Positions 1 through 8,527 of a stretch of DNA of 64,000 nucleotides are shown piece after piece. The translations under genes and the position numbers were made by a program. The notes below the pieces were generated by a model that saw nothing but the letters and a program-made list of their open reading frames with translations, made no database searches and was not told the origin of the DNA. The stretch spans positions 1,922,001 to 1,986,000 of the forward strand of contig OZ220465.1 in NCBI GenBank assembly GCA_965115815.1, read 5' to 3'. The stretch comes from VXPW01 sp965115815 (GTDB lineage: Bacteria; Pseudomonadota; Alphaproteobacteria; TMED109). Numbering within the stretch: position 1 is the stretch's first letter; every line of letters starts with the position of its first letter.

Positions 1-957
1 TTCGGGCCGGACGACGAAGCGGGGTCCACGAACTGGATCACGCCCGAAAAGCGGATGGCGGCCGCTGCGCTGGTCCGGACCGGCCGCGTTGCCACTCTGG
101 GGATGCCGTATCACAACACCACCCCGCTGTTCCCGGGACGGGTGCTGTCCCTGACGATTCCGGGCGGCGGCGTGCCTACCCATGATCTGGCATGGTCCGG
201 CGACGGATACCGGCAGACCTTCATGGACGAACTGATGACCGCCAACATCGGTCAGGTCGGCACCCAGTTCGATTCGCTGGCACACCCGATGATCAAGGTT
301 GAAGGCCAGGAGGGCTGGAAAGACGGCAACTACCTGTACAACGGCGTGCGGCTGGAGGACATCGGAGGGCCGTACGGACTGAAGAAGAACGGAACCGAGA
401 ACGTTGGATCCTTCTTTACGCGCGGAATCCTGATTGATCTCGTGGCATTGAAAGGCGAGAATCTGCCGATCGGCTATCCGATCACCATGGACGACTACAA
501 CGCCGCGCTGGCCGCACAGGGGATTGCCGATGCCGGACAAGGCGATGTGGTGCTGTTCCGGACCGGCTGGAACGACCTCTGGCGCGACAACCACAACCTT
601 CCGACCGGTGAGGCGATTGCCAACAACGCAGCCTTCAATTCCGGCGGACCGGGCGTCACGCCCGAGGTGTGCGACCATCTGGCCGAGAAGAAGATTGCCA
701 TGCTGGGTGCCGACAACTGGGGCATTGAACCCTACGACTTTACCGGCGAGGGGCAGTGGCCTACCCCGTTTGCCGAGGTGAAGGACTGGGCGTACTGCCA
801 CATGAACCTGTCGGTGCGTCGGGGCATCTATCTGTTCGAGAACTTGGATCTCAAGCAGCTGGGTGAAGACCAGGCGTACGAATTCCTGTTCTCCTGGGCA
901 CCGCTCAAGCTCGTAGGCGCAACCGGTGCCCCCGGCAATCCGATTGCCGCGTACTGA
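1..957 (+). CDS. Cyclase-family protein (PF04199-like), 3' part
   Basis: The reading frame is open from base 1, so the gene begins upstream; 318 codons are visible. The product resembles the metal-dependent cyclase/kynurenine-formamidase-like hydrolase family. The metal-site signature appears as GTQFDSLAH (family form GTHxDxxxH, here with Gln for one His), and the C-terminal half has the LGADNWGIEP stretch usual in the long actinobacterial/proteobacterial branch. An internal ATG at 55 is probably not the start, because codons before it read as normal protein. No signal peptide can be judged. Substrate unknown; arylformamide or cyclic amide hydrolysis is only a family inference. Confidence 0.8.
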   Translation, partial: FGPDDEAGSTNWITPEKRMAAAALVRTGRVATLGMPYHNTTPLFPGRVLSLTIPGGGVPTHDLAWSGDGYRQTFMDELMTANIGQVGTQFDSLAHPMIKVEGQEGWKDGNYLYNGVRLEDIGGPYGLKKNGTENVGSFFTRGILIDLVALKGENLPIGYPITMDDYNAALAAQGIADAGQGDVVLFRTGWNDLWRDNHNLPTGEAIANNAAFNSGGPGVTPEVCDHLAEKKIAMLGADNWGIEPYDFTGEGQWPTPFAEVKDWAYCHMNLSVRRGIYLFENLDLKQLGEDQAYEFLFSWAPLKLVGATGAPGNPIAAY

Positions 958-1021
958 GGGTGTTGTGAAGCCGGGGATCGGCCAACTGGCCGGTCCCCGG
1001 CAACGACAGCGACGAGCAGGC

Positions 1022-1522
1022 ATGACCTCGATGCGGGTGTCAGCGGGATTGCGGCAGCGGCTGGTTTCCGTCTGCGGCCGGACAGGGATGGTTCTGGCTG
1101 CCGTGGCGGCCGGGTACCCTGCACAGGCCCAGCAATCGCAGAGCAACCTGTTTCCGGTGCCAGTGATTGAGGGTGCGGTTTCGTGGCAGGAATTGGCCCG
1201 CGCAACGGTCCGGTTCAAGGACGGGAGTACGCAGGTGAACGTGCCGGACGCAATTCGGGCGTTGGACGGCCGGATGGTCAAGGCCGTCGGGTTTCTGCTC
1301 CCGCTGGACACGTCCGGCGAACGTCAGTTTCTCATGGAAGTGTCGCCGCACTGCCCGTTCTGCATGCCGGTCGGGAGGGAGGGACTGATCGAACTGTCCG
1401 GCGACGGTCCGATCGGCTTTCTGCTCCGGGCCGTAGTCGTCCGAGGACGCTTCGCCATCGCGGATCCCACCGATGACGGCGCGCTGTACCGGATGACCAA
1501 TGTGGAGCTTCTGGATGAATGA
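1022..1522 (+). CDS. DUF3299-type exported protein
   Basis: About 166 aa starting at ATG 1022 (alternative 1031). An N-terminal hydrophobic segment followed by AQAQQ looks like a Sec signal peptide with an AQA cleavage site, so the mature protein is periplasmic. The body (LDGRMVKAVGFLLPL...) and the short Cys motif HCPFCMP are characteristic of DUF3299 proteins, which carry an OB-like fold and are often encoded near ABC-type export genes. The two cysteines could bind metal or form a disulfide (inference). It lies 65 bp after the cyclase gene on the same strand and its stop overlaps the next start by 8 bp, so translation of the pair is probably coupled. Confidence 0.7.
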   Translation: MTSMRVSAGLRQRLVSVCGRTGMVLAAVAAGYPAQAQQSQSNLFPVPVIEGAVSWQELARATVRFKDGSTQVNVPDAIRALDGRMVKAVGFLLPLDTSGERQFLMEVSPHCPFCMPVGREGLIELSGDGPIGFLLRAVVVRGRFAIADPTDDGALYRMTNVELLDE

Positions 1523-1886
1523 ACGCCTTCGTTGCGCCTTGTTGGGGACGATCGCTTGGACAGCGATCGGGACCGCTGCTCCGGCGGGTGGCGACACCGC
1601 TGTGCGCATTGATTGCCCCGAACGGATGGTGTACCGATTCCGGTTCACGGACGGAGCACTTGTTGCAGGTACGGGCGGGGACTGGGACGTCAAGCTTCGA
1701 CGGGGGGAAGGAGCACGAACCGTGGAACTACCGCAGCTGTACACGCGAAGCGATCAACTGGTTTGCGAGTACCAACTTCCGAACGGGGCGTTCGCGCTGG
1801 TGAGCCGGCCCCGGCCGGAAGGAACGGAAGCCTGCACGGCTGGCGCCGATGACGTCCTTTCGGTTCCCTATTTCGCCTGCGAATAG
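1515..1886 (+). CDS. Small exported protein of unknown function
   Basis: 123 aa from ATG 1515, overlapping the DUF3299 stop by 8 bp. The first about 27 residues form a typical signal peptide (basic start, hydrophobic core, AAPAGG). The mature part has four Cys (IDCPER, LVCEY, EACTAG, and the final FACE), suggesting two disulfides in the periplasm. I do not recognise a family. Coupling with the upstream gene suggests they act together. It ends 12 bp before a MITE, which leaves the coding region intact. Confidence 0.55.
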   Translation: MNERLRCALLGTIAWTAIGTAAPAGGDTAVRIDCPERMVYRFRFTDGALVAGTGGDWDVKLRRGEGARTVELPQLYTRSDQLVCEYQLPNGAFALVSRPRPEGTEACTAGADDVLSVPYFACE

Positions 1887-1898
1887 GGAGAACGGAAC

Positions 1899-2093
1899 CC
1901 ACGACGATCCCACGCTGCTAATCCAGCGGCGATCGGCGAGATTTTTTCGGTCTGCGTCGCGCTGCAATCGTGCTGCCAAGGCTCCATTAGACCCTCTCGG
2001 CGCGAAAAATTGCGATCAAGGGGCGATCTGTGATGACGCAGGCCCCAACGCACTCGGATTCCGCGTCTCGGAATCAGCGTGGGATCATCGTGG
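1899..2093. mobile_element. MITE-1 copy A (195 bp, 19-bp TIRs, 8-9 bp target duplication)
   Basis: Non-coding element bounded by inverted termini CCACGACGATCCCACGCTG (left) and CCACGATGATCCCACGCTG (right, read inward), one mismatch in 19. It is flanked by direct repeats AACGGAAC(C) at 1891-1899 and 2094-2102, a clean target duplication. A second copy lies inverted at 35080-35276 with about 95% identity over the core. No ORF of its own; presumably moved by a transposase in trans. An 8-9 bp duplication is compatible with IS4/Tn5-like or similar transposases but does not prove it. Confidence 0.85.
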
Positions 2094-2271
2094 AACGGAA
2101 CCTGTCATTGCCATGGAGACAGCGAGGGATGTCGTATTCGCCTGTTTTGATAACGTAATAATTGTATCGCAATGACTTGACATCCCAAATGAATAGCAAT
2201 TTACACACGTCTCCTTGATGGTTCATCGCCATCAAGACCGCACTCGCCGGAAACGCCGTCAACAAGGTCAC
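2074..2271 (-). pseudogene. Small exported ORF whose 3' end was replaced by MITE-1
   Basis: A 65-codon minus-strand frame starts at GTG 2271 (a start a few codons earlier is possible, with AGGAGG just upstream near 2285-2292). It begins with a hydrophobic stretch (TLLTAFPASAVLMAM) like a signal peptide and is A+T-rich compared with neighbours. The last six codons lie inside the MITE-1 terminus, so the original C-terminus is probably lost. No family recognised. It may also be non-coding; confidence is low. Confidence 0.3.
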
Positions 2272-2351
2272 AATAAACAGCGGAAAACCCTCCTATACAG
2301 AGAAGATGGCATATAACATTTAACATCAAATACCATCAACACAGATTAACA

Positions 2352-4790
2352 CTACGCCCGCCCGACGGCCGCACTGAGATTCTCCACCACCCCGGCTCCG
2401 CCGGGAATGCACCGTGCCAGTCCGATCAGCCGGCGCATTTCTGCGATGTCGCCGTCGTACTGCTGTCTGCGCTTTTCGTGACTGGCACGGGTCTTGGTGC
2501 AAACGAGACGGTATGGGCTGCCCCGTCTCTTGGTTTCGTAACACATGTCGATCCCGCTGTCCTCGATTTGGTACCTGAGGTGCTGTCTCAGATCCTGCCG
2601 AACTGCAAATTCCCGGACCCGGGCTTCGGGATCGAGGCAAAACTGCCGCAACGCCTCGCAGTGCTCGCACGAGCACCGGAGGTCGGCGATCGAAACGGCC
2701 CAGTCCTTTGGCGGCGCGGGCGGATGGCTGCTCCGGTTCAGAAGGAACGCGGCACCGTGCCGCCACAGCTCCTCAAACGCCGCGCTAGTTCCGGTTCGGT
2801 CATCGCCGTGCTCCGCGTGCAGGGCGGTCAGCAGAATCGGCACGTTCCGGTCCGGAGGAACGAGGTCGGGCTGGGCTCTGAAGAACAATGCCGCTTCGGA
2901 TGCCTGGTGCTCCAGATCATACCGCCACACTAGACGAAAGAGCGCCTTCAGAGTGTCTATGGAAACAGGCTTCGCGGGATTCTGTCTCCTCGTGCCCTGG
3001 GCAATCTCTGGTGGTTGGCAAAGGGTGGGAAGCGACGCACAGGCAGCCAGTACCGCCTCCCGCAGAACCGGCCGCCACGGCGTGTTGCCCCGACCGTCCA
3101 GCCGTTCGCAAAGGAGGCATATGAGGTGCAGAATCCCGTCGGCCTCCCGACCGAGGTGCGAGCGTACCAGTCGGCCCAGAAAAACGCCCATCTCCTTCGC
3201 GTCCGCTCGTTCGATGACGGCCACCAGCGCGTCATTCATCGGAACACCGTAGTGCGGCAGCACCGCGGTTTGGAGAAAGTGCGCCATCGCGCTTCGGTTG
3301 CCGATAGCGTGCAACAGTTGCAGGGCCTTCGCACTGTGTTCCTGCCACTCTTCGATGGCAACCGTCCCGTAGCGAGAGGGGCTGGGCTTTGGCCATGCTT
3401 CTGTCAGTTCGGAGGCCCAGTCCCGGATCGAACGGCCGGCACCCGCTTCCGTCTGCTCGCGATCCCGCTCGGCCTCCAAGAACGACACCAAGGCGCCACC
3501 GCCCGCGGGAGCAAGCACCCTCATGCTCTCCGCCCGCGGCCAGATCACCAGCGCGGCCCGACGGTAGAGCCGTTCGACGCTGGCCCCCCCATTGCCGGTG
3601 GCTTCGAATAGGCGATGTGAGTCGGGCGATTCGTCGGTAAGCTCATCCTCCCCCATCAGTTCACCGTCGCACAGTTCCAGCCCTCCATATTCCACTGGCG
3701 TATCGTCAGCACACACCCAGCCGTCGAGCCAGCGGCAGGAATCGACGGTCTCGATCACCTCGTAGTCGCTCTCGTCGACGTCTTCGGTCTCGTGCTCCCA
3801 GCCGCCGTACCAAATGACCGATGCGGATTCCTCAATGTGCACTATTGCCGCATGCAGTACGCAATCGGCACGCCGGGCGGCCTCCATCAGCACCCGTCCG
3901 ACGGCGTTGTCCGTATTCTTCAGGGTCCGGAACGAGAGTCCTGCCTCGCTGTAGTCGTGCTCGAGTATCCAGACAAGCTTCCCGACCGATTCGGGGTCAC
4001 GGAATCGGGCCTCAAGCTCATCCGCGATGGCGACCGCCTTGGTGCCGTAGTCCGGTGCCTTCGCCGAAACGCCTTTACCTTCCTCGACCACCAAGTTGTA
4101 CACTAGGCAAATTCGGTGTCCTTTGGTTACTGGGAGGATTTCGTGCTCGCAGTCCGCATAGAAGGCGGCATACACCAGTTCCGAGGGCTCGTCGGTTCGC
4201 ATGTCGACGATGGTTTCGCGATCCCGGTGACGGATGACCAGCTCCCCGCCCGTGCCCGCCACGGGTAGCGAAACCACCAGGGTCGCGACCATCCCAGCGG
4301 TTTTTTCCGTGTCGCGGTGCGGCGCGAAGAACCCGCCCCGTTCGTAGATCAACACCTTGTACAGGCTTGCCGACACCGCTTCCGGCGGACAACCCAAGCC
4401 TTCGGCAGCGCGCCCCAAGATGTCGCGCAGGGTCTCGGGCCATGCCCGGCCGCCCACTTCGACCTGATCGGATCCGATCTGCCAGCAATCGCGGACTGAG
4501 CGATCCACGATCGTTTCCGGACCGCGGCCGTACGGCGCCCGTGAGGCCGACTTGATCAGCGCTGCCGCCTGCGCGGGAGGGATGGGAAAGGACAGGGAGT
4601 CGCCCGCGCTCAACTGGATGCGCGGCATCGGCGCAAGGACTTGGCCATGCGCACAATAGTCTCCGGGTCGATCGACGGAACTGATGAGATCGGCAAGCGG
4701 GCCGAGGCGCACGTCGAGTTTCGATTCTTCTTGCATGTCGGTGGGTAGTCCTCGGTTGTTCGGCCCGATACGAACCGGACCTGTCGTCAT
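2352..4790 (-). CDS. Large 2OG-Fe(II) oxygenase-superfamily protein
   Basis: 812 aa from ATG 4790; ATG 4736 (residue 19) is a rival start with an AGGA upstream. Residues about 55-235 form a prolyl-4-hydroxylase-like double-stranded beta-helix: iron ligands H158-x-D160 (in APHRDTEK) and H216 (in CEHEI), with R226 (KGHRI) as the probable 2-oxoglutarate-binding basic residue. Known members hydroxylate proteins or small molecules using O2 and 2-oxoglutarate. The following about 575 residues are soluble, Trp/Cys-rich and unrecognised. It stands alone between a MITE and an IS630 relic, so no operon partner suggests a substrate. Most 2OG oxygenases are 200-300 aa, so the long C-terminal region is the unusual part. 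Confidence 0.75.
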   Translation of the reverse strand: MTTGPVRIGPNNRGLPTDMQEESKLDVRLGPLADLISSVDRPGDYCAHGQVLAPMPRIQLSAGDSLSFPIPPAQAAALIKSASRAPYGRGPETIVDRSVRDCWQIGSDQVEVGGRAWPETLRDILGRAAEGLGCPPEAVSASLYKVLIYERGGFFAPHRDTEKTAGMVATLVVSLPVAGTGGELVIRHRDRETIVDMRTDEPSELVYAAFYADCEHEILPVTKGHRICLVYNLVVEEGKGVSAKAPDYGTKAVAIADELEARFRDPESVGKLVWILEHDYSEAGLSFRTLKNTDNAVGRVLMEAARRADCVLHAAIVHIEESASVIWYGGWEHETEDVDESDYEVIETVDSCRWLDGWVCADDTPVEYGGLELCDGELMGEDELTDESPDSHRLFEATGNGGASVERLYRRAALVIWPRAESMRVLAPAGGGALVSFLEAERDREQTEAGAGRSIRDWASELTEAWPKPSPSRYGTVAIEEWQEHSAKALQLLHAIGNRSAMAHFLQTAVLPHYGVPMNDALVAVIERADAKEMGVFLGRLVRSHLGREADGILHLICLLCERLDGRGNTPWRPVLREAVLAACASLPTLCQPPEIAQGTRRQNPAKPVSIDTLKALFRLVWRYDLEHQASEAALFFRAQPDLVPPDRNVPILLTALHAEHGDDRTGTSAAFEELWRHGAAFLLNRSSHPPAPPKDWAVSIADLRCSCEHCEALRQFCLDPEARVREFAVRQDLRQHLRYQIEDSGIDMCYETKRRGSPYRLVCTKTRASHEKRRQQYDGDIAEMRRLIGLARCIPGGAGVVENLSAAVGRA

Positions 4791-4879
4791 GGTAGCACCC
4801 GGGTTCGACTGAAGAATGCCGCAATTCTGTACCGCAGCGCAAGCACCGGGACGATCCTGCCCAAGCCTGTCTCACACTA

Positions 4880-6274
4880 GTAGTACGGAATCATTGGATT
4901 GATGGGTATAGAGACTTCAGTTTCACCCGGGCGTCTGCCGTCGTGAACCGCCAGTCGACAGTGCCGCCGGCCGCGTTGCGGCGCTTGACCCACGCCGCGG
5001 TCTCCCGCAGCATGGTGGCGCGGTCGGGAATGCGTCGTCGAAGACACGGTCGCGACCACGCGCCGATTTCGATCTCGGCCATGGTGAGCCAGCTTCCGTG
5101 TTTCGGCGGGTACCGAAACTCGAACCGCTTTCGCACCCGCATGGCCTCCCAGGGTGCAAAGGCTTCATACAACGATGCGGGGCCGTGTGTGTTCAGGTGG
5201 TCCATGACCCGTACGATCTTCTTGCCGGGGATGGGATCATCCGCGAGTTTCCGGATGAACTGCGCCCCGTCCCGCGCCGTGCGGCGATCGGTGACCTTCA
5301 CCGTACGCCAGTTTTCATTGGGCGCGAACGCCAGGAAGAGATGGGCCGTACCATTTCGCTCGTATTCGTAGTCGACGATTTCCGGCTGCCCGGGCCGCAC
5401 GGGGCGGGGAAGGCGGGTTTTCTTCGTCGGCTGCCGGCGGGTCTCATCCATGCCGACCCGAACCTCGTTTTCGGCAAAATCCCGCTGATCCGTGTCCCGC
5501 ACCTCCTCCCTCGCCGCCACGAACGGCGCGTTGCGGCTCGGGGGAAGGCACCCGTACGGCTTCAGCCAAGGCTGGATCTCCTTGTTTTCCGAGTCCTCCG
5601 TACCGTTTCCTTCGAGATGCTCTCGACGATCTCCATCTCCATCCGACGACCGGCCCGCAGCTTCAGTGTCCAGCGGACACAACCCTCGGGCGGGGAAGAA
5701 CCGGCCAGAGCCACCCGCTTCGCCTCCTTCGCCCCGTCCAGGAGTTTCGGTCGGCGGTTCTCCTGCTCCCGACGGCGGAGGGCGGCCTCCAAACCCTCCA
5801 GAACACAACGCTTGCGAGGCGTTCGACCGTCGAAGCGCCGATACCCAGGCCGCGCGCGATGTCGACCTCCCGGAGTTTGCCGCCGTCGCGCCCCTCGTCT
5901 GCCATCAGCAGAATCTGCGCCCGACGACGACGCCAGGCGGCTCCGGTACCGTCGACGATCGCTTGGAGTTCCCGGCGCTCCGACGCCGAAAGGCGCACTC
6001 GATCGAGCTTCCTGCCCTGAGGATTGGCCAGGATCCACTCCGATCCCCGCACCGAACCCCTGCAGGCAGGCTCGGTTCCCGGAAACGGGATCCGTCCGAT
6101 CCCCAAGAGAGTGTGAGCGCCTGCACGTTCGGCATCGGGTCTGTGGGGATGAACCAGAGAGCGCCGTACCGATCGGGCGCCTACGCGTGCCGACACGAAC
6201 CGACCCGGGGCCGACACGAACCGACACGGAAATTTTGCCAGAATACTGTCGTCAGTTCAACGGTTCCGTACTAC
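4880..6274 (-). mobile_element. IS630-family insertion sequence, decayed
   Basis: About 1.4 kb between inverted ends GTAGTACGGAA (4880) and its complement ending at 6274, each flanked by the TA dinucleotide (4878-4879 and 6275-6276) expected of IS630/Tc1-mariner insertion. Near the right end, 6185-6222 carries four GTGTCGG-like heptamers (GGGTCGG in one case), a likely transposase-binding region. A related shortened derivative lies at 36643-36889. Both ends and the TA duplication are still recognisable although the transposase is frameshifted. Confidence 0.85.
4891..6217 (-). pseudogene. IS630 transposase, frameshifted into about three frames
   Basis: The N-terminal helix-turn-helix part is readable at about 6035-5820 (LSASERRELQAIVDG..., then EVDIARGLGIGASTVERL). 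The middle shifts frame (LEAALRRREQENRRPKLLDG). The DDE domain is open from about 5600 to 4891 and retains VGMDET, VMDHLNTH and HGSWLTMAEIE, the usual catalytic D, D and E contexts of IS630 (the second is usually MDNLNTH). At least two frame changes separate these parts, so no intact transposase is made. Encoded within the element bounded by TA duplications. Confidence 0.85.
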
Positions 6275-6434
6275 TAGCTTCGAGTCTCATCGGCCACAAT
6301 TGATGTGATTCTAGCGGCAGCTGTGGATTGCCGGATGGATCCGGCATCGTTCGGTAAGCGGCGTGTGCCTTGCTCCCCGCCCTGATCCGACGGATGCTGG
6401 CTTTGCCGGCGCTGCCACGGAACCACCTTATGTA

Positions 6435-8218
6435 GCGCCCGCCCGAAATGCCCCTTTCGGATGGCCTTCCGGCGCAGTTGCGGGTTGGATCCCTCCCTTG
6501 GTGCCCCGTCCGCCCGGTTTCCGGGGGGGGGGGGGAATTCTGCCGATTCGCATCGGCATCCGGGCTCTTCCCGCCACGAATCCGGCCGCCGGGGCGAGCG
6601 GCTCCGTTCCCGCCCCCCGGCGGGCTTCGCAGATGGGATGGAAGGAAGCCGCCGTCAGGCGGCGCGTCTTCGTCGTCGTTGGGCCCGGGCCTGTCGGTGC
6701 AGCAGCCCGATTCGGTGGACGTGGAAGGCGGTCACGGACCGTGCCACCCTCCGCGCAAACCCGTCCGCCCCCTACAACCGGACCCGGTCCCTGCCGCGTG
6801 GCTCAAGGTTGTGGATCGCGGCCTCCACGGCCGGATGCGGTCGACGCATCTTCCGGAACGTCAGGTCGGCTTTCCGTTCCCGGTCCACCTGTCCGAGCTT
6901 TCCCTTCTTCGGCAGCACCGTTGTGCTCCAGCAGCGTGTCCAGGGTGATCCGGTTGGGAGGGGCTGGAAAGCCCCGATCGAAACTGCACAGGAGGAGATC
7001 GGGGAAGCGAGCTTGGGCTTCCCGGATCATGGGCACGGGGCAGGGTCCACATCTCCGCCTTCCCACAGGATCCGAGGGTGCAGGAGATAGCCGTGCGGAT
7101 CCTCCCGCACGGCCACCGGCACTCCGAGTTTCACCGGCACCCCGGCCTTGCCCTTCCCACACCCGAGTGTGTGCTCTTCGAAGACCGAAACCACCTTCTC
7201 GTCCTGCGGAATCTTCTCACCCTTCCGCAGACGGCGGTCCACCCGGTCGATCGGCCGGCGGGCATGCTTGAGGTACGACTCGACTGAAAGCACCGTGAGG
7301 ACCGGACGCCTCGCTCCAGAAGCACCGGTACCGGCTCTTCCACCCGCTGAACCCACTTCCGGCTGGCGTCGAGGTACGCCTTGACCGGCTCCGGACGGGC
7401 CCGTCGGGTCTGCCGAACCTTCGGGAAGTGCTGCTGCAGTTTCCGGCTCCCATGCTGCCACTGCCGCCATCCGGGCACCCCAAGCGCACGGCGGCGCGAC
7501 CCGGATCCCGCACCCGGCAACGCATTGCATCCCACAACCAGTGGACCTCCGTCGGGTCGTGCACGTCCGTCTTCCCCACGAACGAATCGCAGCGGCCCCG
7601 CAGGGGACCGTCCGACCAACGGTGGCCCGGGTCGTCCGTGCGGTCCGTGCCGTCCTTCCGCTTCCGTCTCCGCTTCCGTACCCTCGCATGACCCCTCTCT
7701 GCGATCCGTTGCGACACCTTCCCCAGCACTTCCAGCGTTCGCAGGCTCACGTGGTCCACCCTCGTCGGATATCCGTACCGGGTGTGGTCCCGGATGGCGG
7801 TGTGCCTCGGAAACTGCCGAACCGTCTTGTGGCCCAAACCCTGCTTCAGGAGGCCCATCACCAGGATCTTCCACAACTCCATGCCGGGACGCCCTTGCGT
7901 GTAGGATCCCCTCCTCCAAGATCTCGAACCACCGGGCCCGGGTCGACCGATCGGCATACATGTACTGAAGACCCCGCAGCACCGGCGGAATGTCATCCCG
8001 CGAGTGTGCGTTGAGATCGATCTTCTCGACCGCAACCTGGCCCCATTCCAACTGAGGGCGGACGACCTCCCGCAGGGCCATTCCCCCGAAGATTCCCGAA
8101 TCCCGCGCGAACCTCCGGCCCCAGCGGCCGATTCCCGCTCCACAGAGGGATTCTTCGCCCCTTCAATCGAAAACTTTCATCATTGAAGTCAAATGGTTGT
8201 ACTTTATCGTACGGACAC
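6435..8218 (-). mobile_element. ISNCY-type insertion sequence, copy 1 (decayed)
   Basis: The left end GCGCCCGCCCGAAA (6435) matches the end of copy 2 (36892-38741); the right end near 8218 is diverged (GTGTCCGTACGATAAAG read inward against GTGCCCGCCCGAAAAAG in copy 2). It is inverted relative to copy 2. A run of 13 G at 6523-6535 corresponds to about six in copy 2. The internal sequence matches copy 2 along its whole length with many small indels, and no clear target duplication remains. Confidence 0.8.
6655..8081 (-). pseudogene. ISNCY-type transposase copy 1, multiple frameshifts
   Basis: Starts at ATG 8081 (MALREVVRPQLEWGQ) and is homologous throughout to the copy-2 transposase at 37029-38528. 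Frame changes occur near 7900, 7250 and in the 7050-6800 interval. A 35-nt deletion near 7830 removes the segment that contains the first amber codon in copy 2. It retains KTDVHDPTEVHWLWDAMRC (DDE context KTDVHxPTDxxLLWDA of this IS group). The C-terminal amber codon seen in copy 2 is also present here (about 6767), so that TAG predates the split of the two copies. Confidence 0.8.
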
Positions 8219-8264
8219 GACTTACCGGCACGGACGGTTCGTTGTGGCCCGGGCCAACCGCTAG

Positions 8265-8293
8265 TTGACGTTGCGAGGTCCGCTCCCTACCTT
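8265..8293 (+). promoter_or_regulatory. Likely sigma-70 promoter of the tRNA-Leu genes
   Basis: TTGACG at 8265-8270, a 17-bp spacer, and TACCTT at 8288-8293 lie 12 bp before the first tRNA. The -35 matches the consensus at 5 of 6 positions with ideal spacing. It sits just outside the ISNCY end, so the element did not destroy tRNA expression. Confidence 0.6.
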
Positions 8294-8304
8294 GCCACGG
8301 GCTC

Positions 8305-8391
8305 GCGGCCGTGGCGGAACAGGTAGACGCGCAGCGTTGAGGGCGCTGTGGAGGAAACTCCGTGGAGGTTCGAGTCCTCTCGGCCGCACCA
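8305..8391 (+). tRNA. tRNA-Leu (anticodon GAG)
   Basis: A complete cloverleaf can be drawn: acceptor GCGGCCG/CGGCCGC, anticodon stem CAGCG/CGCTG with loop TTGAGGG (anticodon GAG, reads CUC/CUU), a long variable arm typical of class II tRNAs, T loop TTCGAGT and encoded 3' CCA (8389-8391). The class II variable arm and anticodon agree on leucine. Confidence 0.93.
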
Positions 8392-8411
8392 TTGGTGGGC
8401 AGGGCGTGCAG

Positions 8412-8498
8412 GCGGCTGTGGCGGAATTGGCAGACGCGCTGGCTTCAGGTGCCAGTGGGGGCAACCCCGTGGAGGTTCGAGTCCTCTCAGCCGCACCA
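8412..8498 (+). tRNA. tRNA-Leu (anticodon CAG)
   Basis: Acceptor GCGGCTG/CAGCCGC, anticodon stem CTGGC/GCCAG with loop TTCAGGT (anticodon CAG, reads CUG), long variable arm, T loop TTCGAGT and encoded CCA (8496-8498). It is 20 bp after tRNA-Leu(GAG), probably in the same transcript. CUG is the dominant Leu codon in this GC-rich genome, so this is likely a major isoacceptor. Confidence 0.93.
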
Positions 8499-8527
8499 CG
8501 CGATCTCTTGATCGGGGCTGAACATCC

